In this document: one piece after another, positions 21,618 through 22,349 of the stretch
How the letters are laid out: every line of letters starts with the position of its first letter
Position numbering within the stretch: the first letter of the stretch is position 1
NCBI GenBank assembly: GCA_050996405.1
Contig: JBPCRW010000295.1
Span: forward strand, 1 to 22,349
Source: JBPCRW01 sp050996405
GTDB lineage: Bacteria; Acidobacteriota; Blastocatellia; Pyrinomonadales; Pyrinomonadaceae
Direction: 5' to 3'
Length of the DNA stretch: 22,349 bases
Notes under the pieces: generated by a model
Database searches by the model: none
Told to the model about the DNA's origin: nothing
Seen by the model: the letters and a program-made list of their open reading frames with translations, nothing else
Translations under genes and position numbers: made by a program

Positions 21618-21666
21618 AAGAATTACTCTTTACTTATGTAATGTAGATTACAGAAGTAAAATTCTT
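21618..21666. promoter_or_regulatory. long dyad, candidate operator upstream of the secreted hypothetical gene
   Basis: TTACTTATGTAAT (21630-21642) is the reverse complement of 21647-21659 except for one base, around GTAG; outside it AAGAATT (21618-21624) pairs with AATTCTT (21660-21666). It lies 46 bp before the ATG at 21713. With no T-run and a 4-nt centre, it fits an operator for a dimeric repressor or a leader hairpin better than a terminator. Confidence 0.5.
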
Positions 21667-21712
21667 CAAGTTGTAAATTGGAAATGAATCGATGAATAAG
21701 GAAAACAAATTT

Positions 21713-22291
21713 ATGAAAAGACTTTATATTTTTTTCGGATTTATTTTGCTGATGCTGCCGCTGGTTTCAGCCGCGCGCGGGCAGGGAAAAGAAACTTATA
21801 CGGGAACAATTTTATACTACGGCACGGGATTTAATACCAGAACCGTAACGCGAACTTTCACGCTTAATATCAACGGTCTAACTTCTGACAGCGCAGCGCA
21901 AAACTATCTTGGAATTTTGCAGGAAAGCGGTCAAAGCCGTCTGCTCGACGCAATCAGAAAACAGGATCTCGGCAGATTTTCCGTCGGCGCGAATGTCGGC
22001 ATTCCGGTAAATGTCGTGCGCGAAAGCACCGCCGACGGACGACGCAGAATCTTTATCGTTTTTGAACGTTTGACGCAATTTGCCGAATTGCGCGGCGGTT
22101 ATCGCTCGCTGGATTATCCGTTCGGCGTTATCGAATTATCGATTGACGAGCGCACCGGCAAATGCGAAGGAACTTATATCGCCGCCGCACAGATTCGCTG
22201 GCGACACGACGATAAAACCGGACTGTATCAAGTTGAAATCGAAAATTTTGCAACTTTTCCGGCGAAACTTCTCGGCGTAGCTCGTCGATAA
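21713..22291 (+). CDS. secreted protein of unknown function (Acidobacteria-type family)
   Basis: From the ATG at 21713 this 192-aa protein begins with a signal peptide (MKRLYIFFGFILLMLPLVSA, cleavage near ARGQG). The mature part is beta-rich: TYTGTILYYGTGFNTRTVTR, TFTLNINGLTSDSAAQNYLG, VNVVRESTADGRRRIFIVFE, RGGYRSLDYPFGVIELSIDE and YQVEIENFATFPAKLLGV. I have an impression of similar hypothetical proteins in Acidobacteriota but know no function. No catalytic motif, lipobox or cysteine pair is seen. ATG 21713 has AAGGA upstream and starts the signal peptide; ATG 21692 would add seven polar residues. A long dyad in the promoter region suggests regulated expression. Confidence 0.72.
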   Translation: MKRLYIFFGFILLMLPLVSAARGQGKETYTGTILYYGTGFNTRTVTRTFTLNINGLTSDSAAQNYLGILQESGQSRLLDAIRKQDLGRFSVGANVGIPVNVVRESTADGRRRIFIVFERLTQFAELRGGYRSLDYPFGVIELSIDERTGKCEGTYIAAAQIRWRHDDKTGLYQVEIENFATFPAKLLGVARR

Positions 22292-22325
22292 ATGCAATTC
22301 ATAAAAGCTGACATTTCGCGTTTAT

Positions 22326-22349
22326 GCGGAAGCCCGCGCGAAGTAAGGG
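22326..22349. repeat. second copy of the REP-like element, cut by the window end
   Basis: GCGGAAGCCCGCGCGAAGTA and the next GGG match the left arm of the element at 6588-6618 (GCGAAAGCCCGCGCGTGAGC, then AAGGG) with a few changes and one missing base. It starts 35 bp after the last stop codon; the second arm would lie beyond the window. Confidence 0.72.

Overview
This 22.3 kb window looks like an ordinary chromosomal stretch from a diderm bacterium, most likely an Acidobacteriota of the Blastocatellia type. That placement is inference. It rests on the moderate GC with gcg/cgg-rich codons, the fused homocysteine methyltransferase/MTHFR, a secreted 192-aa family I associate with that phylum, and many heptanucleotide tandem repeats. 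No phage, transposase, integrase or CRISPR array is visible.

Layout. Positions 1-815 (+) hold the 3' end of radA and a small membrane protein. Positions 854-3691 (-) hold a large secreted glycoside-hydrolase-like protein followed by an orphan HicB-like protein. Positions 3831-6548 (+) hold a NodB polysaccharide deacetylase and a double-GNAT acyltransferase whose first 46 codons are cut off by an in-frame TAG. A palindromic repeat sits at 6588-6661. Positions 6781-12952 (-) are a run of housekeeping genes: chlorite-dismutase-fold protein, acylphosphatase, apt, tRNA-Arg(CCT), MazG-like pyrophosphohydrolase, NAD(P)HX repair enzyme, tsaE, L,D-transpeptidase, bacilliredoxin and PilZ, with terminators after the last two. 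Positions 13082-13957 (+) encode an outer-membrane barrel protein. Positions 13961-18360 (-) are a probable operon read TPR protein, small membrane protein, thiE, thiD, ParB/sulfiredoxin-like protein. Positions 18646-22291 (+) hold mutM, a riboswitch-controlled methionine synthesis gene and a secreted hypothetical.

The strongest regulatory finding is a SAM-II class riboswitch aptamer at 19522-19572. It lies between a TTGACA/CATTAT promoter and an intrinsic terminator directly ahead of the bifunctional homocysteine S-methyltransferase/methylenetetrahydrofolate reductase gene. Spacing of all helices matches the SAM-II pseudoknot as I know it, and the regulated gene makes the precursor of the ligand.

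The second theme is short tandem repeats of 7-bp units (TTTGCAT, TTGCGGA, AGTCTTG, TTTTGAA, ATTTTAG/ATTTGCG, and AATTACG- or AGTGGTG-based dyads). They occupy most gene junctions and also lie inside coding sequence: at the N-termini of TsaE and ThiD and in an internal loop of ThiD. Three of them form dyads (a perfect 30-bp arm before mutM, a perfect 23-bp arm before acyP, a 13-bp arm before apt). All gaps without a gene are shorter than 300 bp; the longest (18361-18645) holds candidate promoters and the mutM dyad.
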